DNA of 6,785 bases from Gammaproteobacteria bacterium (GTDB taxonomy: Bacteria; Pseudomonadota; Gammaproteobacteria; Acidithiobacillales; Acidithiobacillaceae). The stretch spans positions 1-6,785 of the forward strand of contig JAMCRJ010000024.1 of assembly GCA_023381645.1 (NCBI GenBank). The letters are read 5' to 3'. Position numbers and translations under genes: made by a program. Positions 6,611 to 6,785 of the stretch are shown here, piece after piece (positions within the stretch are counted from its first letter, which is position 1; each line of letters starts with the position of its first letter). A model generated the notes under the pieces. The model did not search any database. It saw only the letters and a program-made list of their open reading frames with translations, and had not been told where the DNA came from.

Positions 6611-6635
6611 TTAACAACCCCTCGGCATGGAGGGG
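6599..6635. repeat. Two overlapping, mutually exclusive hairpins upstream of the DUF924 gene
   Basis: GGGTTG (6599-6604) pairs perfectly with CAACCC (6615-6620) around a 10-base loop. CCCCTC (6618-6623) pairs perfectly with GAGGGG (6630-6635) around GGCATG. The two share bases 6618-6620, so they compete. The second stem would mask the purine-rich GGAGGGG at 6629-6635. The element lies about 53 bases before the DUF924 start and overlaps the beginning of the recombinase relic. It could be a mobile-element end, a solitary CRISPR-repeat-like palindrome, a leader structure or chance; the sequence does not decide. Confidence 0.45.
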
Positions 6636-6687
6636 ATGAAGGTGCAGAATAACAGGTCTGGAAAAGATGCATGAAGGACGAATCGCC

Positions 6688-6785
6688 ATGTTCTCCGATG
6701 TCCTCGACTTCTGGTTTCACGAGATCGCGCCGGCGCAGTGGTGGGCGGCCGATCCGGCGTTCGACGCGCTGATCCGCAGCCGCTT
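6688..6785 (+). CDS. DUF924 family protein, N-terminal part (runs off the right edge)
   Basis: Only 32 full codons are visible. They read VLDFWFHEIAPAQWW and then DPAFDALIRSR, which is the characteristic start of DUF924 proteins: a VLDFWF block, a tryptophan pair and a D-x-x-FDxxIR block. These are cytosolic proteins of about 180-200 residues, all-helical and of no established biochemical role. The ATG at 6688 is preceded by GAAGGA nine bases upstream. An in-frame ATG at 6667 would add seven residues but would swallow that ribosome binding site, so 6688 is preferred. It is separated from the efflux operon by the relic-bearing stretch and is unlikely to belong to it. Confidence 0.85.
   Translation, partial: MFSDVLDFWFHEIAPAQWWAADPAFDALIRSR

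Larger units (their letters stand above)
6299..6687. other. 389-base stretch without an intact gene, holding relics and inverted repeats
   Basis: Between the RND stop codon and the DUF924 start, no open frame has both a credible start and a full recognisable protein. The stretch holds a relic of a small membrane protein (plus strand), a relic of a tyrosine recombinase (minus strand) and several GC-rich inverted repeats. A further CCGCC/GGCGG hairpin with a five-base loop lies at 6402-6416 inside the first relic. No T-run follows any of these hairpins, so none is a convincing intrinsic terminator for the pump operon. The composition remains GC-rich like its surroundings. Confidence 0.6.

Noticed and set aside
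6615..6645. A possible CRISPR array based on the CCCCTC/GAGGGG palindrome
   Set aside because: There is only one copy in the window, with no spacer periodicity and no cas gene.

Overview
The window is GC-rich DNA with dense, strongly GC-biased coding. It comes from a Gram-negative bacterium, because it encodes a complete tripartite envelope pump with an outer-membrane lipoprotein, a periplasmic adaptor and an inner-membrane RND transporter. Gene style and composition suggest a proteobacterium. An Acidithiobacillus-like gammaproteobacterium or relative is only a guess that cannot be proved from this sequence.

Layout. The left edge (1-329, minus strand) holds the receiver domain of an OmpR-type response regulator whose DNA-binding domain lies outside the window. 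A 226-base divergent intergenic region (330-555) follows, with a candidate promoter for the regulator and several copies of a TGTWACA-like motif. Then comes a tight three-gene plus-strand operon: a NodT-type outer-membrane factor lipoprotein (556-2115), a HlyD/AcrA-type membrane-fusion protein (2112-3194, sharing ATGA with the gene before) and an HAE1-type RND transporter (3212-6298, after a 17-base gap). The stretch 6299-6687 has no intact gene. It holds two apparent gene relics, each joining the two ends of a known protein type with the middle missing: a small membrane protein on the plus strand and a tyrosine recombinase on the minus strand. It also holds several inverted repeats. The right edge (6688-6785) is the start of a DUF924-family gene.

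How it works together. The transporter, energised by protons, should take substrates from the inner membrane or periplasm and pass them through the adaptor to the outer-membrane channel. The divergent regulator is the obvious candidate controller, as in other regulator/RND pairs such as AdeR with AdeABC. Substrates cannot be read from the sequence. The proton-relay residues and the Asp-Asp motif mark a drug/amphiphile-type (HAE1) pump, although the outer-membrane/adaptor/pump gene order is the one typical of czcCBA-type metal pumps.

I found no previously undescribed multi-gene system. The points most worth a second look are the repeated operator-like motif in the divergent promoter region and the two internally deleted gene relics beside the overlapping inverted repeats downstream of the pump.
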